Positions 51,900-61,045 of a DNA stretch of 64,000 nt are shown piece after piece. A model generated the notes under the pieces. It did not search any database. It was given only the letters and a program-made list of their open reading frames with translations, and was not told the DNA's origin. The first letter of the stretch is position 1; every line of letters begins with the position of its first letter. Made by a program: the position numbers and the translations under genes. This DNA is from Undibacterium sp. YM2 (GTDB lineage Bacteria > Pseudomonadota > Gammaproteobacteria > Burkholderiales > Burkholderiaceae_D): contig NZ_AP018441.1 in the NCBI RefSeq assembly GCF_009937975.1, forward strand, positions 2,666,001 to 2,730,000. The letters are read 5' to 3'.

Positions 51900-54800
51900 T
51901 TAGTGCAGTGCCTTGATGGTAGCCTTGATCTGGGCTACGCGGCTGGCAAGGTCGGGCATGATGGCAGTGATGCGCAACTTGTCCTGACCATTGAGTTTGA
52001 TGTTTTTGTTTTTTTGTACCAGTTCTATGATGCGCATGCCATCTATCGGTGGTTTGGGTTCAAACTGCAGGGTCGCGGCTTCGCTGTGCGCATCTATCTT
52101 GATGATACCGAGAGGTTTGGCTGCGACGCGCAGTCTGTGTGTTTCCAGCAGTGATTTCACGGGTTCTGGCAGTTTGCCAAAGCGGTCTATCATTTCTTCC
52201 TGCATGTCATCAATGCCATTGGCGCTGCTGCAATTGGCCAGGCGTTTGTAGATGGACAGGCGTTCATGTACGTCACCACAGAATTCATTCGGTAGCAGGG
52301 CAGGGATGTGCAGGTTGATTTCTGTCGTGGTCGACAGCGGTGCTGCCAGATCGGGTTCCTTGCCATTCTTCAGTGAGCGTACTGCTTCACTGAGCATGTC
52401 GGAATACATCTGGAAACCTATCTCATGCATTTCACCAGACTGGTTATCGCCCAAGACTTCACCTGCGCCACGAATTTCAAGGTCATGCATGGCCAGGTAA
52501 AAGCCGCTACCCAGTTCTTCCATCTGCTGGATAGCTTCAAGACGACGATTGGCCTGTTTGGTCAGGCTTTGTACATCATGCACCAGCAAATAGGCATAGG
52601 CCTGATGGTGGGAGCGACCTACGCGGCCACGCAATTGATGTAACTGCGCCAGGCCAAATTTGTCGGCTCTATGCATGATGATGGTGTTGGCAGTGGGTAC
52701 GTCGATACCGGTTTCGATGATCGTAGTACACAGCAAAATATTATGGCGTTGGGCCACAAAGTCACGCATGACTTTTTCCAGGTCACGCTCATGCATTTGG
52801 CCATGTGCCACGACAACGCGTGCCTCTGGCAGCAGGGCTTCCAGCATGGCCTTGCGGTTTTCTATGGTTTCGACTTCATTGTGCAGGAAATACACCTGGC
52901 CGCCACGCTTCAGTTCACGCAAGCAGGCTTCGCGGATGACGGAATCATCTTCGCCGCGAACAAAAGTCTTGATCGCCAGCCGCTTTTGCGGTGCTGTCGC
53001 GATGACAGAAAAGTCGCGCAAGCCTTCCAGTGCCATGCCCAGGGTGCGTGGTATTGGTGTCGCTGTCAGCGTCAATACATCGACTTCTGCACGCAAAGCC
53101 TTCAAGGCTTCCTTCTGACGTACACCAAAGCGGTGCTCTTCATCAATGATGACCAAACCAAGGCGCGAGAATTTGACGTCATCAGACAGCAGTTTATGTG
53201 TGCCTATGACGATATCAACAGTGCCGTCGCCCATACCTTTCATGGCAGTGCTGATTTCCTTACCAGAACGGAAGCGTGATAATTCGGCAATTTTCACCGG
53301 CCATGCGGCAAAGCGGTCAGCAAAAGTCTGGGCATGTTGTTCGGCCAGCAGGGTGGTAGGTGCAAGGATGGCGACTTGCTTGCCACCCATGACTGCTACA
53401 AAGGCGGCTCGCAGGGCGACCTCTGTCTTGCCAAAACCAACGTCGCCGCAAATCAGCCTGTCCATGGGCTTGCCGGATGTCATGTCACCAATCACAGCGG
53501 TGATGGCGGCTGCCTGATCCGGTGTTTCATCAAAGCCAAAGCTGTCAGCAAAGGCTTCATAGTCACGCGCAGAATATTCAAAGGCATGGCCCTGGCGCGC
53601 AGCGCGGCGGGCATACAGGTTCAGCAGTTCTGCGGCGGTATCGCGAATTTGCTGAGCCGCTTTTTTCTTGGCTTTTTCCCACTGACCAGAACCCAGGCTG
53701 TGCAAGGGTGCGTCATCTGGCGAAGCACCGGAGTAACGTGAAATGACATGTAATTGCGATACCGGTACATACAGCTTGGTATCTTTAGCGTATTCCAGAT
53801 GCAGGAATTCAGTTTCACCTTCACCCAGATCCATGCTGATCAGTCCCATGTAACGGCCTATGCCATGGTTGCTATGGACGACGGGATCGCCAATTTTAAG
53901 TTCTGACAGATCGCGCACCATGTGCTCAACCTGAGTAACTGCTTCCTGCTTTTTACGGCCTATGCGTTTGCCACTGCCAGCATAAAGCTCGGCTTCGGTA
54001 ATAAACGCCAGACCATCGGCCAGCACAAAGCCCGCATGCAAGGGCGCAACGCCCAGCATCAGCTTGGCATCTGCCGTGGCAAAGTCGGTATAGCCTTCAC
54101 ACAGGCTCAGGCGGATATCGTATTCAGTGAAATATTGCTGCAAGGTTTCGCGCCTGCCCAGAGTCTCGGCGCAGATCATTACGCGTTTATCTGTTTGCAG
54201 CAGGAAGGAGCGCAAGTTCGTCAGCGGATCATCGGCGCGGCGATTGACGGCGATATCTGGTAAAAAGCTGGACACTTCTGAAGCCGCAGCGGCCTTATCT
54301 GTGGCCGCGATAGTCCAGCGTGCCAGCGGTTTCATCGCAGCAAAGAAGTCTTCGTCGCGCAAAAATACGATTTCTGGTGCCAGTACCGGACGCTCTCGGT
54401 CAGACTTTAAAAACTGATAGCGTGAGCGGGTATCGTTCCAGAAGCGTCTGATCGCATCGTCGATATCACCTATCAAGGCAAAATGCGGCGCTTCTGGCAG
54501 ATAATCAAACAGGGTAGCGGTTTGTTCAAAGAACAGCGGTAGGTAATATTCTATGCCAGCTGAAGGTATGCCATTGCCTATATCTTTGTAGATGCTGGAA
54601 CGTGAAGGATCACCTTCAAAAGTTTCGCGCCAGCGGCTGCGAAAGGCAGCTCGCGCAGGTTCATCCATGGGGAATTCACGCCCAGGCAGCAAGCGTACTT
54701 CCGGCACAGGGTAGAGCGAACGCTGGGTATCGGCATCAAAGGTGCGTATGGTTTCTATGGTGTCGCCAAACAGATCCAGACGGTAAGGCAGGGCCGAACC

Positions 54801-55331
54801 CATGGGGAACAAGTCGATCAGGCCGCCGCGCACAGAATATTCACCTGGAGACATGACCTGGTTGACATGGCTATAACCTGCCAGCGTAAGCTGGCTTTTT
54901 AGCTTCGCCTCATCAAGACGGTCACCTTTTTTGAAAAAGAAGGTGTAGGCTGCCAGGAAAGAAGGCGGGGCCATGCGCAACAAGGCCGTCGTTGCCGGTG
55001 CCAGCAAGACATCGCAATTGCCATTCTGGATTTCATGCAGGCTGGCCAGACGCTCAGACACCAGGTCCTGATGCGGTGAAAAGGCGTCGTAAGGCAGGGT
55101 TTCCCAGTCTGGCAGCAAATGGCAGCGCAGTTCTGCATTAAACCAGGGGATTTCATCCAGCAGGCGCTGGGCATCTCCTGGGTTGGCGACAAAAATGGTC
55201 AGCATGCGCTTGTCAGCCTTGAGCGCCGTCGCTGCTTGCGCCAGGGCATAAGCATCGGAAGAACCATGCAAATTGGGGAGTGCCAGTTTATGGCCGGGTT
55301 TTGCTAAGGATTTGCTGAAATCAAATGACAT
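51900..55331 (-). CDS. mfd: Transcription-repair coupling factor Mfd
   Basis: A 1143-residue ATP-dependent translocase that removes stalled RNA polymerase and recruits UvrA. Domains in order: UvrB-like N-terminus (ALPNLHGSSDA onward, with MSPGEYSVRGGLIDLFP), RNA-polymerase interaction domain (DPVVHSNHGIGRYMGL, about 490-560), helicase motor with Walker A GDVGFGKTEVA and DEEH box VIIDEEHRFGVRQ, then the C-terminal TRCF domain (LPEPVKSLLETHRLR). The ATG giving MSFDFSKSLA is preferred to one 15 codons upstream for family fit. Confidence 0.96.
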   Translation of the reverse strand: MSFDFSKSLAKPGHKLALPNLHGSSDAYALAQAATALKADKRMLTIFVANPGDAQRLLDEIPWFNAELRCHLLPDWETLPYDAFSPHQDLVSERLASLHEIQNGNCDVLLAPATTALLRMAPPSFLAAYTFFFKKGDRLDEAKLKSQLTLAGYSHVNQVMSPGEYSVRGGLIDLFPMGSALPYRLDLFGDTIETIRTFDADTQRSLYPVPEVRLLPGREFPMDEPARAAFRSRWRETFEGDPSRSSIYKDIGNGIPSAGIEYYLPLFFEQTATLFDYLPEAPHFALIGDIDDAIRRFWNDTRSRYQFLKSDRERPVLAPEIVFLRDEDFFAAMKPLARWTIAATDKAAAASEVSSFLPDIAVNRRADDPLTNLRSFLLQTDKRVMICAETLGRRETLQQYFTEYDIRLSLCEGYTDFATADAKLMLGVAPLHAGFVLADGLAFITEAELYAGSGKRIGRKKQEAVTQVEHMVRDLSELKIGDPVVHSNHGIGRYMGLISMDLGEGETEFLHLEYAKDTKLYVPVSQLHVISRYSGASPDDAPLHSLGSGQWEKAKKKAAQQIRDTAAELLNLYARRAARQGHAFEYSARDYEAFADSFGFDETPDQAAAITAVIGDMTSGKPMDRLICGDVGFGKTEVALRAAFVAVMGGKQVAILAPTTLLAEQHAQTFADRFAAWPVKIAELSRFRSGKEISTAMKGMGDGTVDIVIGTHKLLSDDVKFSRLGLVIIDEEHRFGVRQKEALKALRAEVDVLTLTATPIPRTLGMALEGLRDFSVIATAPQKRLAIKTFVRGEDDSVIREACLRELKRGGQVYFLHNEVETIENRKAMLEALLPEARVVVAHGQMHERDLEKVMRDFVAQRHNILLCTTIIETGIDVPTANTIIMHRADKFGLAQLHQLRGRVGRSHHQAYAYLLVHDVQSLTKQANRRLEAIQQMEELGSGFYLAMHDLEIRGAGEVLGDNQSGEMHEIGFQMYSDMLSEAVRSLKNGKEPDLAAPLSTTTEINLHIPALLPNEFCGDVHERLSIYKRLANCSSANGIDDMQEEMIDRFGKLPEPVKSLLETHRLRVAAKPLGIIKIDAHSEAATLQFEPKPPIDGMRIIELVQKNKNIKLNGQDKLRITAIMPDLASRVAQIKATIKALH

Positions 55332-55457
55332 TGCGGCTATACATGTGGAATGCCGTAAAAGCTGCTTACGGAACAAGATACGCGGTTAAAATGAGCGCCT
55401 AATTATAAACGAAGGGGCTCTTTCTTATCGGGGCAGCCCCAAGAGCTTGTGACATTC

Positions 55458-56186
55458 ATGGAAAAACAATTGCAAGAACATCATTTTGACGCGGAAAAGC
55501 TGATAGATACACCTCGCTATGTTACGCTGATTCCTGCTGCGGGCGTGGGTTCGCGTATGGTGGCAACTAGACCTAAGCAATATATGCGTATAGGTAGTAA
55601 ATCAGTTTTGCAGCACACTGTCGATGCCTTCCTCAAGTTTTCCAAAATACAGCACACCTATGTCGTCGTCAGCCCGGATGATGCTTATGTTGATGAATAT
55701 CTGGCAAAAGCAGAAAACCTGAGCGTCTTGCGTTGCGGTGGTGCCAGCCGCCGTGATACGGTCAGAAATGGCTTGAGCGAGTTAGCCAGTACTTTGAGTA
55801 ATCAGGACTGGGTACTTGTACACGATGCCGCCAGGCCGGGTTTGACATCTGGCCTGCTGCAGCATTTAATTGATAGTGTTGCTGACGATGCAGTTGGCGG
55901 CTTGCTTGCACTGCCTGTGGTTGATACCGTCAAGCGGGTGGAAAACGGCAAAGTACAAACCATACCTCGTGATGGCTTGTGGCTGGCACAAACCCCGCAA
56001 ATGTTCCGTTATCAGTTGTTGTGCGAGGCCCTGGATGCGGCAGATCAGGTTACTGACGAAGCCAGTGCTATTGAAGCTGCTGGCCATGTCCCCATACTGG
56101 TTGAGGGGCATGTGCGAAACATGAAGCTGACTTTGCCCAGCGATATGGCATTAATCACCCAATATTTGAATAGCCCGCAAGAATAA
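55458..56186 (+). CDS. ispD: 2-C-methyl-D-erythritol 4-phosphate cytidylyltransferase
   Basis: A 242-residue MEP-pathway enzyme that joins CTP and methylerythritol phosphate. The N-terminal nucleotide-binding motif [10 protein letters not shown] (with Arg) and the conserved [10 protein letters not shown] are present, with [10 protein letters not shown] following. About 25 extra residues precede the core, which is longer than typical; the ATG chosen avoids three more codons. It is followed after 10 bases by ispF, a common pair. It is divergent from mfd. Confidence 0.94.
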   Translation: MEKQLQEHHFDAEKLIDTPRYVTLIPAAGVGSRMVATRPKQYMRIGSKSVLQHTVDAFLKFSKIQHTYVVVSPDDAYVDEYLAKAENLSVLRCGGASRRDTVRNGLSELASTLSNQDWVLVHDAARPGLTSGLLQHLIDSVADDAVGGLLALPVVDTVKRVENGKVQTIPRDGLWLAQTPQMFRYQLLCEALDAADQVTDEASAIEAAGHVPILVEGHVRNMKLTLPSDMALITQYLNSPQE

Positions 56187-56196
56187 AGGAAGCTTG

Positions 56197-56700
56197 ATGC
56201 AAAATAAGATGTTACCGTTCAGAATAGGTCAGGGTTATGACTGTCATGCATTGGTGCCTGGTCGTAAATTGATTATTGGTGGTGTGACTATCCCTCACAC
56301 CACAGGTTTGCTTGGGCATTCAGATGCGGATGTGTTGTTGCATGCGATTACCGATGCGCTGTTTGGTTCAGTCGCCTTGGGTGATATAGGCAAGCATTTC
56401 CCGGATACCGACACCCGTTTTGCCGGTGCTGATTCGCGTGTTTTACTGCGTGAGGCTGTCAAACGTATTCATGCCGCAGGTTATGAGGTGGGCAATCTGG
56501 ATGCCACCATCATTGCCCAGGCACCGAAGATGGCACCGCATATTGCAGGCATGGTGGCAAATATTGCAGAGGATATGCAGGTTGATATCAGTCAGGTCAA
56601 TATCAAGGCAAAAACCAATGAGCGTCTTGGTTACCTGGGTAGGGAAGAAGGCATAGCTGCCGAAGCCGTGGTACTGGTTTTTCCACGAGTCAGCAACTAG
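56197..56700 (+). CDS. ispF: 2-C-methyl-D-erythritol 2,4-cyclodiphosphate synthase
   Basis: A 167-residue trimeric zinc enzyme of isoprenoid synthesis. [20 protein letters not shown] holds the metal-binding Asp and His; [17 protein letters not shown] and [12 protein letters not shown] are diagnostic. It makes the cyclic diphosphate. The ATG with AAAGGA 6 bases upstream is chosen over a TTG one codon earlier. It is co-transcribed with ispD. Confidence 0.96.
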   Translation: MQNKMLPFRIGQGYDCHALVPGRKLIIGGVTIPHTTGLLGHSDADVLLHAITDALFGSVALGDIGKHFPDTDTRFAGADSRVLLREAVKRIHAAGYEVGNLDATIIAQAPKMAPHIAGMVANIAEDMQVDISQVNIKAKTNERLGYLGREEGIAAEAVVLVFPRVSN

Positions 56701-56767
56701 ACTGCAAGTAAGCTGCAAAAAGCTAAGCTGCAACGAAGTTAAGAATGTTCCATCAAGGAGATACGAT

Positions 56768-57040
56768 ATGAAACAAGAACAATTGAAACATCTGCTGGGC
56801 CTGTTGCATCAAGAACTGGCAAGCACTGAAGCGGTTGATGATGAGTTGAGGTCCTTGCTGGAGAAATTGAATGAGGATATTCAACATGTCCTGGCGACTA
56901 CGCAGAGTCATGATGACCCTGTGTTCGCGGCCTTGAGTGAACGCTCGCAGGCCCTGTCAGCGAAATTTGCTGCACAGCACCCCAAGCTGGAACCAGCTTT
57001 GCGTGAACTAGGTACCATGCTTGAAAAAATTGGTGTTTGA
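56768..57040 (+). CDS. DUF4404 family protein
   Basis: A 90-residue helical protein, starting KQEQLKHLLGLLHQELAS, with a GTMLEKIGV end typical of DUF4404. No known function. Two helices with heptad-like spacing suggest a small helical hairpin or oligomer. It has a good AAGGAG ribosome site and lies 67 bases after ispF, so it may share the transcript; a strong terminator follows. Confidence 0.85.
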   Translation: MKQEQLKHLLGLLHQELASTEAVDDELRSLLEKLNEDIQHVLATTQSHDDPVFAALSERSQALSAKFAAQHPKLEPALRELGTMLEKIGV

Positions 57041-57069
57041 GAGGCCTTCATCAATCCCGCTTCGCTTTT

Positions 57070-57092
57070 AAAACCGCCGCTGGCGGTTTTTT
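57070..57092 (+). terminator. Rho-independent terminator after the DUF4404 gene
   Basis: The stem AAAACCGCC/GGCGGTTTT with the loop GCT runs into a T6 tract. Confidence 0.93.
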
Positions 57093-57224
57093 ATTGCCTG
57101 ATGGGAAATGAAATTACACTATAACCACGCTAAGTCAGGCACCAGCGACTCTTGAAGAAAAAATATCTCGAACCGAAGAGATAAAAGAACAAAGATAGCA
57201 AACGCAAACAATAGAGAGTAGCTC

Positions 57225-57233
57225 TGCTACAAT
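57225..57233 (+). promoter_or_regulatory. Extended -10 promoter for the slyD-like gene
   Basis: TGCTACAAT is an extended -10 with one mismatch from TATAAT. The following ACGCGGTTA resembles the region after the ABC-F promoter, which supports it as a functional start region. No good -35 is seen. Confidence 0.5.
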
Positions 57234-57353
57234 ACGCGGTTAGCCTATTGAAATGGGTGCTTGCAGGCTTTATATGGCTAGGTATCTGGGCCTTTCATGG
57301 GTTTCTCATTTCAATCTTGTCGCAATAATGCGCAATTACTCTATTTATTTGTC

Positions 57354-57833
57354 ATGCAAATCACACAAAATACCGCTGTTACTTTGAATTACACCATGTT
57401 CAGTGCTGAGGGCGAGGTCATAGACCAGAATCAGCAGCCCATCGTTTATTTGCATGGTGGATATGATAATATTTTGCCAGCAGTGGAAGCCGCGCTGGAT
57501 GGTAAAGCCGTAGGCGACATAGTCTCTGTGACTTTGGCACCAGAAGAAGGTTTTGGCGAGTTTGATCCAGAATTCGTGCGTGAAGAAGATATCAGCGCTT
57601 TCCCTCCTGATATCGAAGTTGGCATGATGTTTGAAACACGTGAGCCAGAAACTGGCGAAACCATGCAGTTTCGCGTTACTGCTATCGATGCAGGTGTGGT
57701 CACAGTCGATGGCAACCACCCCCTGGCTGGCATGACCATACGTTTCGATGCAGAAGTGCTGGAAGTTCGTGAAGCCACTGACGAAGAAGTTGTGCACGGT
57801 CACGTACATGGCGAACACGGTCATCATCATTAA
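57354..57833 (+). CDS. slyD: FKBP-type peptidyl-prolyl isomerase, SlyD-like
   Basis: A 159-residue prolyl isomerase and chaperone. The FKBP core starts ALNY-like TAVTLNYTMFSAEGEV, with the insert-in-flap domain around DPEFVREEDISAFP and the VDGNHPLAGMTIRFD signature. The C-terminus ends in a His-rich tail HGHVHGEHGHHH that can bind metals such as nickel, as in SlyD. The ATG giving MQITQNTAV is used; a further upstream start would add 19 unlike residues. Its neighbour, the J-domain gene, is 129 bases away on the same strand with no terminator between. Confidence 0.92.
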   Translation: MQITQNTAVTLNYTMFSAEGEVIDQNQQPIVYLHGGYDNILPAVEAALDGKAVGDIVSVTLAPEEGFGEFDPEFVREEDISAFPPDIEVGMMFETREPETGETMQFRVTAIDAGVVTVDGNHPLAGMTIRFDAEVLEVREATDEEVVHGHVHGEHGHHH

Positions 57834-57962
57834 TTTGTATGCACAGGATTAGCTGAATTCTGGCTTGTCCTTGCATAGGGGATTCCATATACATGGTTTC
57901 CCTTATTCTTCGCTGCTGATCTGCAGTGTCAATTCAAGTCCAAGTGCAAGCCAAGGGTGTGT

Positions 57963-58241
57963 ATGAAAGACTATTATTTTATTCTCGGTATTGCCACCAA
58001 TGCGAGTCTGGCAGACGTCAAGAAGGCGTTTCGTCAAAAGGCTGCAGAGTTTCATCCAGACAGAAATGATTCTGAACTGGCGCCGGAAAAATTCCATGCG
58101 GTCAAAGAAGCTTACGATATTTTATCGGATGAGGCAGCACGTACTGCCTATGATGAAAATCGCAGGCGCAATTTGCTGGACTCTCCTATCGAGACAGCGA
58201 CCGAAATCTGGAAAAATTATTTATCAGGAGTATTGCAGTGA
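57963..58241 (+). CDS. Minimal J-domain protein
   Basis: A 92-residue J-domain protein without Gly/Phe-rich or zinc-finger regions, so type III-like. The HPD motif that stimulates Hsp70 is at residues 31-33 in AAEFHPDRND. AYDILSDEAARTAYDENRRR is the following helix III-IV region. The last 20 residues (PIETATEIWKNYLSGVLQ) may bind a client or partner. The ATG is preferred to a GTG two codons upstream. The stop overlaps the next gene's GTG start by 4 bases. No dnaK is nearby, so it would use the general DnaK. Confidence 0.88.
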   Translation: MKDYYFILGIATNASLADVKKAFRQKAAEFHPDRNDSELAPEKFHAVKEAYDILSDEAARTAYDENRRRNLLDSPIETATEIWKNYLSGVLQ

Positions 58242-58840
58242 AATTGTCACGTTTTTTTGAAGATATTATTCCGCTCTATAAGGCTGAATTGGAGGATTTG
58301 AAATCCGATTCCGAGGGCAAAAACGTGCTCAAGGCCAGATTGCGTGAAAAGGCGGAACAACTGCCGATGTTGCTGCCCATGATGGCCAGTAACCCAGAAA
58401 TGTTGGCAGTCGCTTTCCATCAAGGCTTCATTTTCATGAATCCATTGACGATGGAATCATTGATCACCAAAGAAGCCAGCAAATTTCCTTCCTGGAAAAC
58501 TTTGTCAGCAGCAGTCAAGCTGGAACCTTGGGCTGAACCACTGAGTCGCATCGTCCTGAAAGACCCTGACGGTGAAGCTTTCCTGGTAACGGCGGCAGCA
58601 CTGGAATATCTGAACCGTAGCAATACTACGCGCAAAGCTGGTGCCAGTGATGCTGCTGGCGCTGACGAGGATGAGGATAAAGAAGCCAATGAGGAAAATG
58701 AAGAGTTGAAAGAACATGGCGATCTTGATGGCCAATATGGCAGGCATGGTCGCGATGACGGTGATGATGGTGATGATTATGATCTGGGCGAAGCCGGTGC
58801 AGACTGGTTGGCTGAGCAAGGTTTTGACCGCAAAGAATAA
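58238..58840 (+). CDS. Unrecognised protein with acidic low-complexity C-terminus
   Basis: A 200-residue protein of no known family. Residues 1-125 are helical (FFEDIIPLYKAELEDLKSD, then LLPMMASNPEMLAVAFHQGF) and end in LVTAAALEYLNRS. Residues about 138-190 are very rich in Asp, Glu and Gly, with short His and Arg-bearing interruptions, and a final ordered WLAEQGFDRKE. No signal peptide or membrane helix. The GTG start overlaps the J-domain stop (GTGA), so the two are translated together, and the next gene follows after 9 bases. Acidic tails may help keep partners soluble or bind basic proteins (inference). Confidence 0.72.
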   Translation: MKLSRFFEDIIPLYKAELEDLKSDSEGKNVLKARLREKAEQLPMLLPMMASNPEMLAVAFHQGFIFMNPLTMESLITKEASKFPSWKTLSAAVKLEPWAEPLSRIVLKDPDGEAFLVTAAALEYLNRSNTTRKAGASDAAGADEDEDKEANEENEELKEHGDLDGQYGRHGRDDGDDGDDYDLGEAGADWLAEQGFDRKE

Positions 58841-58849
58841 GGAGTACAG

Positions 58850-59620
58850 ATGAATTATCCTGCATTAATCGAAGCCCAAAGCCTGGTCAAGGCGGGTGAC
58901 ATCGCCGGTGCTGAACATGCACTGGCCAATCTGGCCGAAACCGAAGGCGACAAAGCGCTGGTAGCCGCGCTGGATGAATTTCCCGCCAAGGATTTGCTGG
59001 CGATTATCCGCGAATACGATGCATCGAAAGAGTCTTTGGTGAACCTGCTGGTCACCCCTGAGCAATTTGCCCAGGCCGTGGTGTTGGAACGCCGCTATGG
59101 CGACCAGACCCATGAGCAATTGCGTGGCATGGTCAATTCCGTCATTTTCCGTGACGGCGCTGACCCGGCAGAATTTTTGTATGAAATCGCCGAAGTGGAG
59201 GGCGGCTATGACGCTCTCGTCGACTACCTGCTTGACAGGGCGCAAATGGTAGAGCATTTCTACCGCTATGCGACTTTCGATTTGTATGAATATGGCGATG
59301 ACAACAAAACACAGGCTCGTGATGATGATTTGCTGAACCTGACACGTGACACCGAGAGCCTGGCATCGCCTTTGGATATGGCAAATCTGGAAGATCATGA
59401 TTGGATGCAGGTGACTTACATCCTGCGTTATGAATTGCCTGAAATCTTCCGCGAAGTGTTGATGAAATTGCGTGCGCGTTACAAGGCTTATCAAGCCAGC
59501 CTTGCACAAGATGAATTATTGGAAGGCGGCGAGGGCGGCACTGAAGAAGAGCAGGAAGAACGCCCTAAAAACAATGATGATGGCGACGACAAGGATGATG
59601 ACGAAGAGTCAGCCTTGTAA
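58850..59620 (+). CDS. Unrecognised protein with acidic C-terminal tail
   Basis: A 256-residue protein without recognised family. Residues 1-60 resemble helical repeats (SLVKAGDIAGAEHALANLAE, then KALVAALDEFPAKDLLAIIRE). The middle has YGDQTHEQLRGMVNSVIFRD and a run of acidic and Tyr-rich segments (HFYRYATFDLYEYGDDNK). The last 35 residues are almost only Asp, Glu, Gly, Asn and Lys, as in the gene before it. It has an AAGGAG ribosome site. Shared acidic tails and tight spacing suggest that the two products work in one complex. Confidence 0.72.
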   Translation: MNYPALIEAQSLVKAGDIAGAEHALANLAETEGDKALVAALDEFPAKDLLAIIREYDASKESLVNLLVTPEQFAQAVVLERRYGDQTHEQLRGMVNSVIFRDGADPAEFLYEIAEVEGGYDALVDYLLDRAQMVEHFYRYATFDLYEYGDDNKTQARDDDLLNLTRDTESLASPLDMANLEDHDWMQVTYILRYELPEIFREVLMKLRARYKAYQASLAQDELLEGGEGGTEEEQEERPKNNDDGDDKDDDEESAL

Positions 59621-59646
59621 TTGTTGATGTTATTTTGATGCACGTG

Positions 59647-59675
59647 GCAGGCAGGATTTTTTCTGCCTGCTTTTC
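59647..59675 (+). terminator. Hairpin terminator inside the J-domain cassette
   Basis: The stem GCAGGCAG/CTGCCTGC with the loop GATTTTTT and a TTTT tail lies between the second acidic protein and the last gene of the cassette. It probably ends or attenuates the upstream transcript. Confidence 0.75.
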
Positions 59676-59706
59676 ATTTCCATAGTCTGCTTCTATTCTG
59701 GTATTT

Positions 59707-60930
59707 ATGCCTGAAAATACTTTTGAAATTGCCCTGCTTGATAATCGCCCCTATTTTGAAACGGCGCTGCGTTATGGCGTGCAAAAGGCGATTATTTCCA
59801 CCACCAAGATTGCTGCGATTGAGGCAGAAGCCCCAAAAGGCATGGTGCAGATAGCGGATGCTTTCGGCAGTAAATACCTGCGTCCTGAAATTGAAGCGGC
59901 ACGCAAACGTATCGTCAACCTGGCTAGCTTGTATCTGATCGAAACCACAAAGGGCGACCTTGAACTGGCTGCCAAGATGATACGCGATAATACCTTTTTG
60001 ACTTTGTCGCGCGGCGGTTCTGGCTTGCTGAAAGCCTTGTTCGCCATGCCGGAATATGCTTTACTGGGCCACGAGGCCAAGGGCAAGGTAGAAGATTTTC
60101 TGGAAGCCTGGTCACTCAAGGAAAAGCCGATTGAATACAGGAACACGCTCGAACACCGGCAAATGAATGCGCTGGAAATCGAGGCTGGTTACTGGTTTGG
60201 TGAAGAACTGGGCTTGTCTGCCAGTTACCTCAAAGAAGAAGATGTCGAGGCTGTCTCCGTAGTCCGCACTGCCTTGTTGTTGCAAATGTTTGGCAAGCCT
60301 GAAGCGACACTGCAAAATCAGGTGGAGTTCGCCAGCCTGATCGACTCTATCCGTGCATATACCGCAGCAAAATTGAAGAAGGCTTTGTCAGCCATTGATC
60401 TGGCTGATATCCCTGAGAAATTTCATGTCATCGTCGAGCGCGTAATGGGTGAGATCAAATCACACGATCTGCCGCGTCTGCAGGATAAATCGGCATCTCT
60501 CGACAGGCTGGTATTTGAGCTTAAGGACCGCTACTATTTGCGCGACCATGAAGTCGAAGATACTTCTGAATACGATGCCCTGGTGTCCAAGGAGTGGACC
60601 AAACTGACCAAGGGTAAAACCGATATTGATTCACTCATTACCCTGTTCGTTTGCATCACTGGTGAAATACCACCTAAAACGACTTTGCCAGAAAAGACCG
60701 CAAAAAGCCTGGTGAAAAAATTCCGTGATCAGGGCTTTAATCCTGAGCTGGCAACAGACTGGATTAAAACAGCAGCACCTCACGAAAAGCAGGAAGGTTT
60801 GCTGGAAGACTGGAATAATTTCGTCGAAGAAGCAAGTAATTATTTAATGGATGACTGGGATACCAATTACACGGGAGCCATGCGTTTCCTGGATGCGAAT
60901 TGTCATATTCAAAAAACAGTCAAGAAATAA
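59707..60930 (+). CDS. Unrecognised 407-residue mainly helical protein
   Basis: A soluble, helical, charged protein with no recognised family. Blocks such as AEAPKGMVQIADAFGSKYLRP, split by loops, then LLKALFAMPEYALLGHEAKG and WFGEELGLSASYLKEEDVE, suggest helical repeats. The C-terminus has the acidic/aromatic WNNFVEEASNYLMDDWDTN. No nuclease, ATPase or membrane signature is found. It lies 86 bases after the acidic protein, separated by a hairpin, on the same strand. Whether it belongs functionally to the J-domain cassette is open; occurrence next to the same genes in related genomes would decide. Confidence 0.7.
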   Translation: MPENTFEIALLDNRPYFETALRYGVQKAIISTTKIAAIEAEAPKGMVQIADAFGSKYLRPEIEAARKRIVNLASLYLIETTKGDLELAAKMIRDNTFLTLSRGGSGLLKALFAMPEYALLGHEAKGKVEDFLEAWSLKEKPIEYRNTLEHRQMNALEIEAGYWFGEELGLSASYLKEEDVEAVSVVRTALLLQMFGKPEATLQNQVEFASLIDSIRAYTAAKLKKALSAIDLADIPEKFHVIVERVMGEIKSHDLPRLQDKSASLDRLVFELKDRYYLRDHEVEDTSEYDALVSKEWTKLTKGKTDIDSLITLFVCITGEIPPKTTLPEKTAKSLVKKFRDQGFNPELATDWIKTAAPHEKQEGLLEDWNNFVEEASNYLMDDWDTNYTGAMRFLDANCHIQKTVKK

Positions 60931-61045
60931 ATCCCGATGCCGGATTGAGTTCTTGTTGCAATTTAATTCGGTATGCTTTTGTGTCATTTCGAGCCCGACA
61001 AGACACCGTATCAAGTCAATATCTTTCGATTCAAATTTGAATTTT

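Larger units (their letters stand above)
57041..57353 (+). other. Intergenic region between DUF4404 and the slyD-like gene
   Basis: About 310 bases. The left part holds the DUF4404 terminator, the right part an extended -10 promoter about 120 bases before the slyD-like start. No further gene is supportable. Confidence 0.5.
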
